From: Ctena decussata
Lineage: Eukaryota; Mollusca; Bivalvia; Lucinida; Lucinidae
Length of the DNA stretch: 64,000 nucleotides
Direction: 5' to 3'
Assembly: GCA_963989385.1 (NCBI GenBank)
Contig: OZ022498.1
Location: 751,501 to 815,500, forward strand
Of the stretch, positions 35,901 to 46,954 are shown one piece after another (position 1 is the stretch's first letter; each line of letters opens with the position of its first letter). The position numbers and the translations under genes were made by a program. Below the pieces are notes generated by a model, which did no database searches, was not told the origin of the DNA, and was given only the letters and a program-made list of their open reading frames with translations.

Positions 35901-38900
35901 TGCATTAATGATACTAAAAAGATAATTAAACTTACAGTCTGTTCACACTGTTATTAATTCATCCTTCAAATAACAAAGAAAACTTTTTAATGTGTTTTAG
36001 TACAAACAAACAGCATGGCCTGAGTCTTCAAGTTGAATTTAGCACTTATGATTCACTGTGTAGTTGAAGTGTACCGCCAAAATCTTTATGCTAGATTCAA
36101 TTAATTTTGCAATCTTTTCAGCTCTGTTTTCCTGCTAGAATTCCTGGCATGATTTTTTCAAATTTTTCTGCAAGTGGAAATTTTATCATTTTCCACGTAC
36201 TGTTACATTTCAGCCTGAAAATAATATTCCTGTCAATGTCCAGCAGGACTCCTGCTGGAATCATGTCAGAATTTTCGTGCGGGATTTTACTGCCTCGTAC
36301 AAGGCTCTTTGACGATAGAATAGCTTATAGAAACTGAGCATCACGTGTGTTAAAGTGGAAGGAACCAGTTTTACAGTGCGTTCTTTGTAGTTATGATATT
36401 TCGTTGCAAATGCGCGGTATGCAGAAACTATAGGGTTGGATGAAAGAAATAGCCATTAATTTGTTCATCCAACATTCTAATCTGCCAATCATTTGATATC
36501 AGCTCTTTCTAAAATAAGAGACATGTTTACTGACTGACAATTCGTCGAAATGAAAGCTTTCTTCTGGCCAACTCCGTGCGTTTGCAATGTACCTTTTTCG
36601 AAGCATTGATCATGATTTTCAATGATAATATCATTTCAGCGGTCACATGTGTTACCTGTTTTGGTATTAACATACTGTAATCAATGAGACCTGCAAGAAG
36701 GCTTGCACCAAACAGAAAAATAACAGATAAATGGATAGAAACTCATCTAGCTGCGGACATAAATCTTAACGCCGTGGGCATAATCGGCATACCAGCAATA
36801 AATGATCAACAAACAATGGTTGCTGTTGTTCCAGGTGCTTAGCATGTCCCAAGGTTTGTTCTCTGTCCCAGAATTGTATTTCAACCGACAATCTCGAAAT
36901 ACTACATTAACCGAAGAAACCATCATTTTCGATTCTGCAGTTATTTAGTATAGTTTATGTTCACTTAATATGCCTCAGCATAATGTCTTTAAGACTTGAA
37001 AAAAAAAGCATCAAAACGTGCTAAGCTTTGGCGCTAAACGTATGGTACCTTTGCCACACTGTCTGGCATTCATCACATGCAACGAGGGCAACGTACGATA
37101 AAACTTGATTTGTTTGCATATCTCTTAGATTAATTTCAAACCATTATTCTTACGAACCCGGCAGTGTGTTATACCTCTTAGTCAGACCAGATTTTTGAAG
37201 AAATTCCGTCTAGTATATATGCAGTGCTTGAATATGTTTCTTTACCGATTCGTTGCATAGACGTTGTAGTACAAAAATTGTTTTCAAGCATTGCTTGAAA
37301 TGCATATGAATTCAGTAAAACTTTTGATTCCTATTTCAAGAGCCGGGGATCGGATGGTCCGTGAGACTATACTTCTGAAACTAACTTATCCTCATGAGCG
37401 GAACAAGCAAGATTCATGTACGTTGTCTTCGTTACCTGTGTTGAATGCCAGACCAGTGTGCTTTGCGGTCACTAATTATATTTCTTCTTGTAGGCTTAGG
37501 CACTGCTGGCTACACGGCTGCGTTAGTGGTTATTGGGTACAATTTCAAACAAAAACGCAATCTAGCAATGGGATTATCTTCTTCTGGTAAGTGTTTTACA
37601 TGTTCATAGAAGTTTTATTTTTCAGACAATTCAGTGCTGCAATCTATTTCCTCTTAAAACGTTAAGATGTAACTCGTTAGGGGCATGATGAAATTGTTTG
37701 ACAATTTAAGCTTATAACTATCAGATATATTTTTCATGTGATTTTTCTTGCTTTATTTTTTGTCTCTAATATGCCACAAAATGCGTTGTTGTTTCTTGTG
37801 TGTGTGTGTGTGTGTTTTTGTTTTTGTTTTTTTGAACATGACCTTTTGACATTGCTTCACTGTCAGTTTCAGTAGATTGATGAAACGACCACTTAGATAT
37901 AATATGGAGTAAATAGTACATGTACACATGTCATTCTGATAATTTCATTTTTTATTGTAATTTCCTATATTATTGGCACTTGTTATATAAATCAATTAAC
38001 ATATATATCAATACAAAATCCAGTATATCATTCCAATAGTGAAGATTTAATTTGTTGCTGACCAATTACACATAAATGAAAATTTCTTTTCACTGCTTGT
38101 AGCAATAACGTAAGAAATAATAATAATAATAATACAAGGAAGTGTACAGGTAGGCAAGAGTAGTAGCAGTAAAACACAGAGAGAAGGGACAGGCAGAGAC
38201 AAAGAGGTGCTGCCTTCTATATTATTATTATCAACAGTTTTATTTATTTATTTATAAAATTAATTTTTATGTATTCATTTACCTTTTTATTTATTTATTG
38301 ATTTATTTTCAATAAGTTAATAAAGTTTTTATCGATAGTATTTCGCGTTCCAGTAACCCATTTTTTCATAAGTGTTTTTTTTCCGATCCGTATTCTTTTC
38401 TAATATACTAGTATGAAATAAAAGCCTGCCATCTTATCTCTAATCTTTTGCAATCAAATTAATCTTTTTTTAAATTTGATATCCGGGTAAAACCTTTGCT
38501 GTATTTAAATTAGTTGCAGATTTATTTCTAGACGTCTGTTATTTTAAGGTAACCTTTTAACTTCATCCAAAGCATTCACATACCTACATTCCCAACACGA
38601 AGTGATGTCATGAAAGAGAAGAAACATGCAGATGGGCTAACTAAATTATACTTTTTGGGAATTAATTTTTTTGGAATTATTCTCTTTAGTACTTATATTG
38701 AACATCAGTAACTTTTACACTTTAGAATGAAAAATAAAAAACAGAAAGAGCTGTCCGTTCGGTTTTCCTTGCGTGTCTTTCGTAAACTGGTTTATGTATA
38801 CACTTATTTGCCTTTTGTGATATGGGATCTTATTGTATCAGGTCCTGATCATTGCCTACATTTTTACTTTAAATAGAGGCTCTTGCATGAGCGCTTATGT

Positions 38901-41900
38901 ATTATTGAATTTATTAAATGTGTTTGGGAAAAAGATAAGATGCGAGCCTGTGCCAAGCATCTTATCGGTTTTCCCCAACGAGTTTAATAATTGAGCACGA
39001 ATGCAAGATGGTATTTACCATATGACACTAAAATCGCATTTTATTAGCACATTTTCACGAAAACGTGACGATTTCGCCATTAGAAAACGCGACATTTTTA
39101 TACACGTCAACGCATAACGTTACGACGTAATTTGCATATTTAATCAACTAGATGATTATCGTTTTTAATGCATGGCTTTATTACACTCTCAGATGCGATA
39201 TGATTAAGGCTATAATTGCATTCCTCTTCTGATCTTTTCTATTCTGAAACTTCCTCTGAAAGGTTATTTCTTTACAGATTAGGCCTACTTCATATTATTC
39301 ATATAATTACGATTGCAGGTATCGGTGTTGGTTTGTTCGTGATGGCGCCAGTCTATGAAGTTGCTAGAGAATATTATGGAAACTCGGGATTTTTCATTGC
39401 TTTGGCTGGACTTACTGCAAATATAATTGTCTTTGGTACTTTATATTTTCCCAGCAAATTAGAAAGATACACACAAGAACAACGAAAACAGGTGTTCGAG
39501 CTGAAAGAGAAGGAGAGCAGTCCTTGGACGTGGCCAGTAATATCTTTCTATGCACATGTGGCACGGAAGAGGCCAGTGATATGCCTTTCTTCCTGTATGT
39601 TCTGTTATTGCTTCGGGACTTATGTGATATTTCTTCATTTTCCCAATTATTCTGTACATCAGGGATCCACTACAGTACAGGCGTCGTTTTTGGTGTCAGT
39701 AATTGGCGTTTTGGGAGTGATAGGACGAGTTTTGACGGGCATAACAGCAAATAATGAAAAGATTGACGATATTCTTTTGTACGCAGGGGCTATGGGAGTT
39801 GTAGGATTAGCTACGTTACTCCTTCCATTATATTCTGGCTCATATGCTGGCCAAGCAGTATACTCAGCTATTTTTGGACTTTACTTTGGGTGCTGTTACG
39901 TTCTAACAGGGAGTGTCAATATCAAGTTTGTTGGAGTAGAGGGTATGCCTATAGCCACCGGTATTGAATTCTTCTGTGGCGGTATTGGTTCTCTTATGGG
40001 ACCAGTGTTAGCAGGTATGTTACAGCACACCTGGATTAACATTCACTTGTTGATATGTTAAGTTGCGACTGACTTGCCATAGATAGATGAACGAAGCACT
40101 TTTATGTTTCTCTTTCAATAAAATTTCAGTCATATCGTGACAATGAAAGGATGAAAAGGAAAGGCTAAGTGCAATGGAATCCCGTTTACGTGAAGACTTC
40201 CGAAGAATTTCAACCTGGTACAGCTAACACATTAAAATAGCGTTTAATCGACTGCGCTAGACTTCCCCTTGTTGAATTTTTTATGGTTGTTGGTTGGTTG
40301 ATTTAATGCTTAACGTCTACAGTAAACAGCTTTAAGGTCATGTCGGGACGGTCAGTTAACCTAACCACACTATTCCTGGGCAGGCTTAGACCTCCTAAGC
40401 GGTTAACCAGTACTAAGTGCATATACTTTCGCCAGTAACTGACAACTGTCCTTCTTGAATCAGCGGAAGGAGAAACGAAGTATGTGGCCAGACCGGGTTT
40501 CGAACCCAGGACCTCTGACTTATGAGTCAGGTGCCCTACCGATTGCGCTACGCGGCCCGGCTTTTTTTATGGTAAGGGTGTTTCTAGCAAACTGACTGTC
40601 CAATGTCTGGTCCAACGCCTACAACCTGAATCAACTTGATTAAGGCGGTGTGCCCAATGTTTTCCTGTAAAATCTCAGCTTATTAGCTTCATCAGACCTG
40701 GAAAAGATGGTTTTTATGCTCCTAGCTTCAAAGAAGTTGAGAGGCATATTGGTTTGGGTCTCTGTCTGTTCATCTGTCTGTCCGTTCCTCCGTAACACAT
40801 TTTAGCAATTATGAAACTTAAGAATGGTTTATGCTCGGACCTAAAAATTTTGGAAATTGTATGAAAAGCAAGCGGCCCTGTATTTTCCCTGATCTTGTCA
40901 TTGGTAAGTTATGCCTTTTACGACTTACGGATTTTATATATAGAAACAACATTATGAATAAAATATCTGGAGACCTAGAACATTTGGCATACATTGATGG
41001 TAATGCCATTTGGCAGCGAGTCCATTGCTAAGGTGTAGATGACCTGACTGACTTTTAAGCATGTCATTCTCTAATTATTTGGTTGAGTTATACAGCTTTA
41101 ATTTTATATATGTAGGCCTATATGAAAATAATAAAAAAACACAAATTCCTTCAAGAGCAGTGAAAACATTAAGAAGAAAGCAGGTCGCTCAGACTACGTA
41201 GTTCCTGCTAATGAAGCCTTATCGGTGACCCTGTAATGGCCTGGCAACGAAAGCCAGGGGAAAACATATGATTCATATATACCAGTTTTTGACTCGACTG
41301 CGTATTAGAAATTTAGAAAATCACAGTGTGTTTTGTTTTATCGTTTAGACCCCTTTTTCATATAATATGAGAACAGGGTCCAAATGATAAAACAAAATCT
41401 ATCTAGAATGTGAGTCTAAACCAATCATTAATCCCGACTTTTCAGAATAGTCCCGGTGATCTCAAAGGACAAAGACTTCTGGGTGAACCTTCTTTAGAGG
41501 CATGCTTGTGGTTTGGGACATAGTTCTTGGCACACATTTCTCAATTTGACTTAACTTAGTTATCTTCCCTGGCAGCCATCTTAGATCACTGAATGCAGCC
41601 ATTCGAAAAGACATTTTCCTTCCGCCAACCCCTGGAGGCTCCACACAACATTTGGTTCCAGTCTGTCATGCAGCTTCGAGGGAGTAGATTTTCTCAAAAG
41701 TTCATGCTTTTGTACATGTATATAGCCCCTTGGCAGGGCAAGTAACCCCGAGGACAAAGTTATTATTGTAACAGCAAGCCTTTGCTACTTTAATTGTTTA
41801 TGTGAAGTTTCACTTAGATATTTAAAAGCTGAATAAACCGCAGGCCAAATACTACTGTTTGGACATATTTTGGTCTGTTTCGCTATTTTCGTAAGGTTTG

Positions 41901-44504
41901 CGATCCTGGCTTGGGCGCACTAATTATCAAACATTTACGGTTAGACAAATTTGGATGGAGAGACGTCGTTAACGATTCCTGCAAAATTTATCACGTCAAT
42001 GGTCTTGGGAAGACATTTTGCTTGAACAGAGTTCTTTTCCCTGGCGGACAGCTTGGTTATCGGACCAGAGCCATTTGAACAAACTCTCTTCCCGAGACCC
42101 ATGGACGCTACACATGAAACTTAGTTACTGCTCAGTGGCTTTGATGTTGACGGAAAGTCGCACGGACGACGGTGCCTGTCTATCTATAAACGCTCCTGAG
42201 GAGCCTGCGGAACATGTGAGCTACAAAGAGCCACATCTATATTTTTACTCGAGTAATTTATATAAAAGCAGTTCTGCCCCTTATTATTATTGTAGTTATC
42301 ATATTTGCCTTTCTGTCGATAAAGAAATAGAAAATAAGCTACGCCATTCGAAATGATACAGTGTCTAACCATCTGTTAACAGACACTTTATCTCAGTTTC
42401 CATGAGCTGATTGTACAAGCTGTCTTATTGCGAGTAAAGTATCTTTATCTGTGTCCAGTAAAATATTATTTATTTTTCTCTTATTTGTCTTCGACAGGAG
42501 TAATGGTTGATAGCGGAAGAACATACGAAGAATCTTTCCTAGTCGCAGGTTTGTTGTACCTGTAATTACTTCCTTAAGTTTTTGAGCCATCACAACAGCT
42601 ACGAATACGGGTTCATCCATAGTGAGAGAATGCGTGCATGCATGGCTTTTTCAACATGAACCTAAAAAATATATCTTGCCGATTTGTTACTGTTGTCGTT
42701 TTAATTTGTGTCAGCCATTTCATGAACTCATGAAAACTGACAATTAAGATTTACGCCGTGGCGTCATTACGACGTTGTATACCCGCTGGGCGTGTACTGG
42801 CGTGTCTTATAATCAAACAACAATTCTGAGTTCATGTATGAACTGATTATTGAACTATTTTCAGAGAAAATGTCACTTTTCATAACTTAACGTATAGTTG
42901 CTCTAAATTCTCTTAGATTGATTTTGCACGGTGTCAAGGGAATTAACTCAGACCAAATAATAACTATTTCTACATTACTGCTTAAAATATTCGTTAAGTC
43001 TAAGGAGAGGAGAGTTTATATGTTATATATGTGCCGATCTGCTCTGACTTGCAAATTGTGTTTTAAAAACACATACATATCTCCAAATACGTGTATTGTC
43101 AGGTATGCCCTGTTCGATGCCAAATGTCGGACCGTTCGGACAGGTCAAGATACTGTGTAAGAATATAACGGTTGTCTACTTTGATTACAGTTAAAGGCCC
43201 CATTGCTCTATCAGCATGAAAAACTTTATCGCGAGGTATCGCTGCAAGCTACTTGCCATAGTTTCGTCATAGTTAATCAAGGCGATTAGCCAACTTTGAA
43301 CCAATAAAACACCATCGAGTTTTATATAAAAAGGACTCGAAAATTAATTTGGGTCATTTTAGTTGCCAACCAAAATGACCTACTTTCGATTTCGTAAACA
43401 ATGAAAAAATGGTAAAAATACAACGTACAGCAGTGGAGTCCCATTCACTATACCGCTTTTGTTTATATTGCATCGCTCAACGGGAAACCAGAAAAGGAAA
43501 TAATCTGTATTTTGTAGAACGAATTTTCGTCTATCAAAAACACGTTTCCCATATCTTTTGCTATGTATACGGATCAATCTATCAATCTATCCACATCATC
43601 CCTTATTTTATCACCAAACGTGAAGATTGAAGCGCTTTTCATAACGATTTGCGTTTAGACGTTTTTACCACTTATAGGACTATGGAGACTTTAATGTATA
43701 TTTTTTCAGAAGTTCTTGTATTCAATGCAACAGTGTGTGCAATGATCAGATAAACGTTCTGGGACAAATGATTGCTGAGTGCTGCCTTTTGAAATGACGC
43801 TTATGCTATTTTGTTGACCTCGGTCTTCGAGCGTAAGCATGATACGCATGCCTAGACCAACAGTCAAGCAAAGAACACAGTGTTTAATCATTATGTAGAA
43901 CACCTAGGGCCGCATTTATAAAACAACTTAAATGGATGCTATGCTTTGCTAAGGCTAAATTTCTTTGAAGGAGATTACCTACAACTATGAAATTTGCTCT
44001 GGAGGAACACTCTGAAAAAGACTGTTCCTCCAGATCAAATTTCATAGTTGTAGGAAATCTCCTCCATAGAACTTAAGCCTTAGCAACAGGATAGCAACGA
44101 CTTAAATGTTTTTATAAATAGGACCCCTGTACTTGCTATGACCACAGTATCCTGTTATGGACATGCGCAGTTCTAGTTCCTCTTTTCATTTTGTTGCAGG
44201 TTGCTCTATAGCACTTGCTTGCGCTTTCGCTGTTGCAACAGTTGCTGTTTCGCCCACTCCAACTGTTTCGCCTACTAGAAGACATACTGTTTGTGAAAAA
44301 TGTAGAAGACTAAGTATTTTCAATGTACCTGCAATTGTACAGTTTAACGCTGAACAAGACACGGCTTACAACACACAGCAGCACGCTGAACAAGACACGG
44401 CTTACAAAACACAGCAGCACGCTGAACAAGACACGGCCCACAACACACAGCCGCATGTGAGGCAGCTACAAGCTGTAGAAGAGTATAGTAGTACGAGATT
44501 TTAA
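32906..44504 (+). CDS. SLC16 (monocarboxylate transporter-like) gene 2, six coding exons, 510 aa
   Basis: Tandem paralogue of the gene at 13691-28209, same strand. Coding exons: 32906-33149, 34741-34884, 37494-37586, 39319-40014, 42498-42548, 44200-44504. The middle exons match gene 1 in length (144, 93 and 51 bases); exon 4 is 6 bases shorter. All introns are phase 1. It carries DRGWAWVV before helix 1 and the helix-5 motif YNFKQKRNLAMG. Helix 8 keeps the Arg (VIGR) and also lacks the MCT1-type Asp. The N terminus offers two adjacent ATGs (32906, 32909); the second gives a start like that of gene 1. An acceptor-like ttttcag precedes position 32885, so an upstream 5' UTR exon is expected. The last exon differs from gene 1: its cytoplasmic tail holds three 12-residue repeats. 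AATAAA signals lie at 44541 and 44574. Substrate unknown. Confidence 0.9.
33903..33930. repeat. GCTCTC microsatellite
   Basis: About four to five gctctc units. On the minus strand it is read as an Arg-Ala repeat frame with no other coding signal. Confidence 0.8.
34138..34173 (-). mobile_element. tRNA-like head fragment
   Basis: Minus strand reads gtggcgcccggatagctcag, then tcggtagcgag, the 5' half of a tRNA with an A box. No body was recognised. Confidence 0.4.
34430..34646 (+). other. Possible DIRS-like or other retroelement remnant
   Basis: An open frame reading FPSRWRRGYSKFCTKSQKV ends in gcaccgccttggaacgatcagtaataa. A diverged copy of the nucleotide segment occurs at 31568-31617. The link to a tyrosine-recombinase retroelement is a weak impression only. 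It lies in intron 1 of SLC16 gene 2. Confidence 0.25.
35255..36300. repeat. CAGGAATTCCTG-rich repeat with opposed arms
   Basis: The left part (35255-35570) is dense in gcaggaatt, cagcaggac and ccaggaatat. The right part (36100-36295) carries the same words mostly in complementary order (tgctagaattcctggc, ccagcaggactcctgctgg). The two sides suggest a diverged inverted-repeat element of about 1 kb. It is in intron 2 of SLC16 gene 2. Confidence 0.5.
37796..37833. repeat. TG and T-rich simple repeat
   Basis: (tg)n run followed by tttttg repeats. Confidence 0.7.
38880..39008. mobile_element. Palindromic MITE, about 130 bp
   Basis: tcttgcatgagcgcttatgtattattgaattt... is mirrored by ...gagtttaataattgagcacgaatgcaaga. 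The inner arms are agataagatgc / gcatcttatc. Confidence 0.65.
40288..40562 (-). mobile_element. tRNA-derived SINE (family S1), copy 3, inverted
   Basis: On the minus strand: head gccgggccgcgtagcgcaatcgg, anticodon stem-loop ctgactcataagtcag, B box gggttcgaaacc, conserved body and a caacc tail. Direct repeat ttttttatggt at 40277-40287 and 40563-40573. It lies just downstream of exon 4 of SLC16 gene 2. Confidence 0.85.
41135..41345 (-). ncRNA. Decayed hammerhead-bearing repeat, minus strand
   Basis: Read on the minus strand it aligns with the 22.9 and 24.9 kb copies (cacagtgtg, gggtca, ggcttcattag, actacgtagtct, ctgctcttgaaggaa). The core is mutated: CTGATGA became CCGATAA and GAAA became GGAA, so it should not self-cleave. 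It lies in the exon 4 to 5 intron of SLC16 gene 2. Confidence 0.55.
41329..41397. repeat. Inverted repeat hairpin
   Basis: ttttgttttatcgtttagaccc and gggtccaaatgataaaacaaaa flank a 23-base AT-rich centre. It adjoins the decayed hammerhead repeat. Confidence 0.65.
43907..44128. mobile_element. Palindromic MITE, family P, copy 2
   Basis: Same structure and sequence family as 545-768: terminal ggccgcatttataaaac matched by ttttataaataggacc, and a centre at aacactctgaaaaagactgttcc. It lies about 70 bases upstream of the last exon of SLC16 gene 2, within the final intron. Confidence 0.75.
44343..44450 (+). repeat. 36-bp coding minisatellite in SLC16 gene 2
   Basis: Three units encoding AEQDTAYNTQQH-type dodecapeptides in the cytoplasmic tail. 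The unit length is a multiple of three, so the frame is kept. Confidence 0.85.
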
Positions 44505-45181
44505 TACATAAACATGTACATGTATTATGAAATTGATGAAAATAAACGCTGTGCAAAATTGTAAAAAATAGTAAATAAATAAAACAGTAATTCTTGAAAT
44601 GGAGCAGTTTACCAAGGATACATTGGGGTTGCTTGAACTTTACAACAGATAATACATCGCTACGATTCATAACAAGACACTCACAGCAAAAGAGATATGA
44701 CGACTTTTTGTCAGACTTCTGTCTGACATTCAATCTTCTGCGTTAGGCTACATTAAATCACTCGAAAATTAATGCGCTCACCAACAGTCATCAAAACGTA
44801 TGGATCACGTGACTGACATGGCGATGGCCTGCGTTAACATCGCTTGTCTATAAAATTGACTTAAAATGTGATTTTTCATGGACTTTAAAGGCAGATTTTG
44901 GGATTAATGTGTTATTGAAGTGTGAGTCACATTATGTCTTAATTTAAACTATGAACTTTCATTAATTAGCTAAATTTTGACATTCTCTTAGATAGATAAA
45001 AGGTCTATACAATGACGTAATGCATGATTTTGCATGACAATTGACTAAGTCCATAATCGTGAGAATTTAACGGTGAATAGGAGCTACGCTGAAAAAATCC
45101 AGAAGTATACTGTTCAACAAAAGTTGAGGACCACAGTAATAGACAGTTCTGTTATTACTCTTAAAAAGTGGTTTCCTAAGA

Positions 45182-46135
45182 ATGAGTGGTGAATGTGAAC
45201 AGGATACACCCACTACATGTAGATATAAATCAGTTCCTGTACCTTCAAGTAAACGAGTATTGTCTTCACCACTGAGTCCCGACGAGTATTTGATCAAAAA
45301 AACCAAACTGAACCTGAATATGTCGAGTGCGGAAAACCTAATGGAGGATATCGAGTTTGAAGATAGTGAGAGTCAGAGTGCTGATCCCACTGAGGGTCCA
45401 TCGCAATCGCAATCGCTTACTATTAGTGACTCCCACCTGAAAAAGATTGCAGAATACATTCAACCGTCGGTCCATTATGATGTCCTTAGTCAGATCCGTA
45501 ATGACCTTAGAAGCATTGTGAAGGATGCCGTCAATGAGGCTATTGACGAGAAGTTGTCTGATTTGAAGTCAGAGACTCTTAGACTGAAGCTCGAAAATGA
45601 TCAGTTAAAAGAGCGAGTCACCAAACTGGAAAACGCAGCTGATGAAGCTGAACAATACAGCCGCAGAAATTGCTTACGGATCACCCAGATACCGGAGAGT
45701 GCAGATGAAGTTACGGACGAAGTTGTGTTGAAGGTAGCTGACATCATTGACGTTAAGTTGTCACCTAGTGAGATTGATAGATCTCACCGTGTTGGTAAAC
45801 CTGGGGTGAAGCAGCGACGAGATATCATAGTGAAGCTGAGTACGTACAGAGCGCGTGAAAGACTCTTCAAGAACAGAAGTAAGCTGAAGGACTCTGAGTT
45901 CCGTGGGTGTTTTATTAATGAAGATCTAACTAAAGTGCGTGGAGAGCTGTTGTACGAGGCAAGAAAGTGCGTTAAAGCTGGTATGTTGAAAGGAGCGTGG
46001 TCAGCTGATGGCCGAATTCTAGTGAAAAACACTGCCGATAAAACTATCCGGGTAATGTCACTTGAACAACTCCAAAACTTGTGCAACATTCAACATGTGC
46101 CTGCTGGCCTTCAAACTGCAGTGAAAACTACGTAA
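45182..46135 (+). CDS. Non-LTR retrotransposon ORF1-like protein, 317 aa
   Basis: Uninterrupted 317-aa reading frame resembling the ORF1 RNA-binding chaperone of APE-type non-LTR retrotransposons. Residues 1-95 are acidic and Ser-rich, probably disordered. Residues 100-160 form a likely coiled coil for multimerisation (heptad-like LKSETLRLKLENDQLKERV). An RRM-like core follows at about 160-245: the EQYSRRNCLRI strand, then IDRSHRVG and RDIIVKLSTYRARERLF. Residues 246-300 resemble the C-terminal basic domain (FINEDLT, GRILVKN). No zinc knuckle is visible. It ends 3.6 kb before the endonuclease/RT frame at 49771, with a hairpin-monomer array between them, so it is unclear whether both belong to one element. 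The intact frame suggests recent activity or a young insertion. Confidence 0.8.
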   Translation: MSGECEQDTPTTCRYKSVPVPSSKRVLSSPLSPDEYLIKKTKLNLNMSSAENLMEDIEFEDSESQSADPTEGPSQSQSLTISDSHLKKIAEYIQPSVHYDVLSQIRNDLRSIVKDAVNEAIDEKLSDLKSETLRLKLENDQLKERVTKLENAADEAEQYSRRNCLRITQIPESADEVTDEVVLKVADIIDVKLSPSEIDRSHRVGKPGVKQRRDIIVKLSTYRARERLFKNRSKLKDSEFRGCFINEDLTKVRGELLYEARKCVKAGMLKGAWSADGRILVKNTADKTIRVMSLEQLQNLCNIQHVPAGLQTAVKTT

Positions 46136-46954
46136 CTTTTGACCAACAGTTTACACACTCTATTTGATCGCTGTCTCGGAGGGGGTAACTGATTGTATCT
46201 GCGAGCAGCGAGGATCCTGTTCAGTTTGTTCGGGACCCTCGGGGCTCGCATGAGCGGTTTGCACATACTGAGGGATCTGTGTGGTGAACGACAGAGACTC
46301 TGGTTTGTCCGATGCACAGACTGGCCGGGATCTCTGTTGCTTCGCTCCCCTTAGGTGCCCTTCTATCAAGTATAGCTGGATTCAAATGACATGACTTTGC
46401 TTGCTGTTTAATATAGTGCTACCTTGCCTTTTGATATGCAATTGATAACGAATAGACGAACTCCTCTGTAAATATTCTCCGCGGATTAACAGAGATGTCG
46501 CGTATGATGTGCCTTGTGTCATGCGCAGGCGGCTGGGAGTTCGGATCGACCAGCGCAGGAGTGCATGCGGTCTAAGTCTTAACTTTTCATTTGGGTCCCC
46601 CAGGACTCGTTGTTATGGTAAACGGATAGGAAAGACTGCGACCTCTTGACCAAATGCGCTGATCTATCCTGACTTACGCTGCATGCGCATTCGATTGGGT
46701 ACCTTTTCACCAGACGTCAGCTTAAACTAACTTTCATACTCCTTGCCCTAACAAAAATTTTTGCATGCCATGCACTTTAAGAATATATATGGACAAAAAA
46801 TGTAAATCCAGGTCGAGCTGCTTCTATCACGCAGCCTGTCCTTATGCCATGTATTATAGCTACGGAGCCTGTGTCATCTGTTGAACTTTTTATGTACCGT
46901 AAATCCCGGCAATAATTGCAGCACACAAACATTGTGAATCCAGATCGGTTGGCT
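46136..46954. other. Non-coding spacer between retrotransposon ORF1 and the monomer array
   Basis: Somewhat GC-richer than its surroundings (for example 46190-46360). Short overlapping frames on the minus strand have no recognisable content. It may be an internal untranslated region of the element or the 3' end of a separate ORF1-bearing element. Confidence 0.3.

Noticed and set aside
40680..40720. Minus-strand CTGATGA followed by a possible stem and GAGA, resembling a hammerhead
   Set aside because: The GAAA block is not intact and no stem III or cleavage triplet could be placed.
44344..44733. 129-aa minus-strand frame
   Set aside because: Its Cys/Val-rich repeats are the antisense of the coding minisatellite in SLC16 gene 2.
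46111..46369. Overlapping minus-strand frames after ORF1
   Set aside because: No recognisable domain; they lie in the non-coding spacer of the retrotransposon region.
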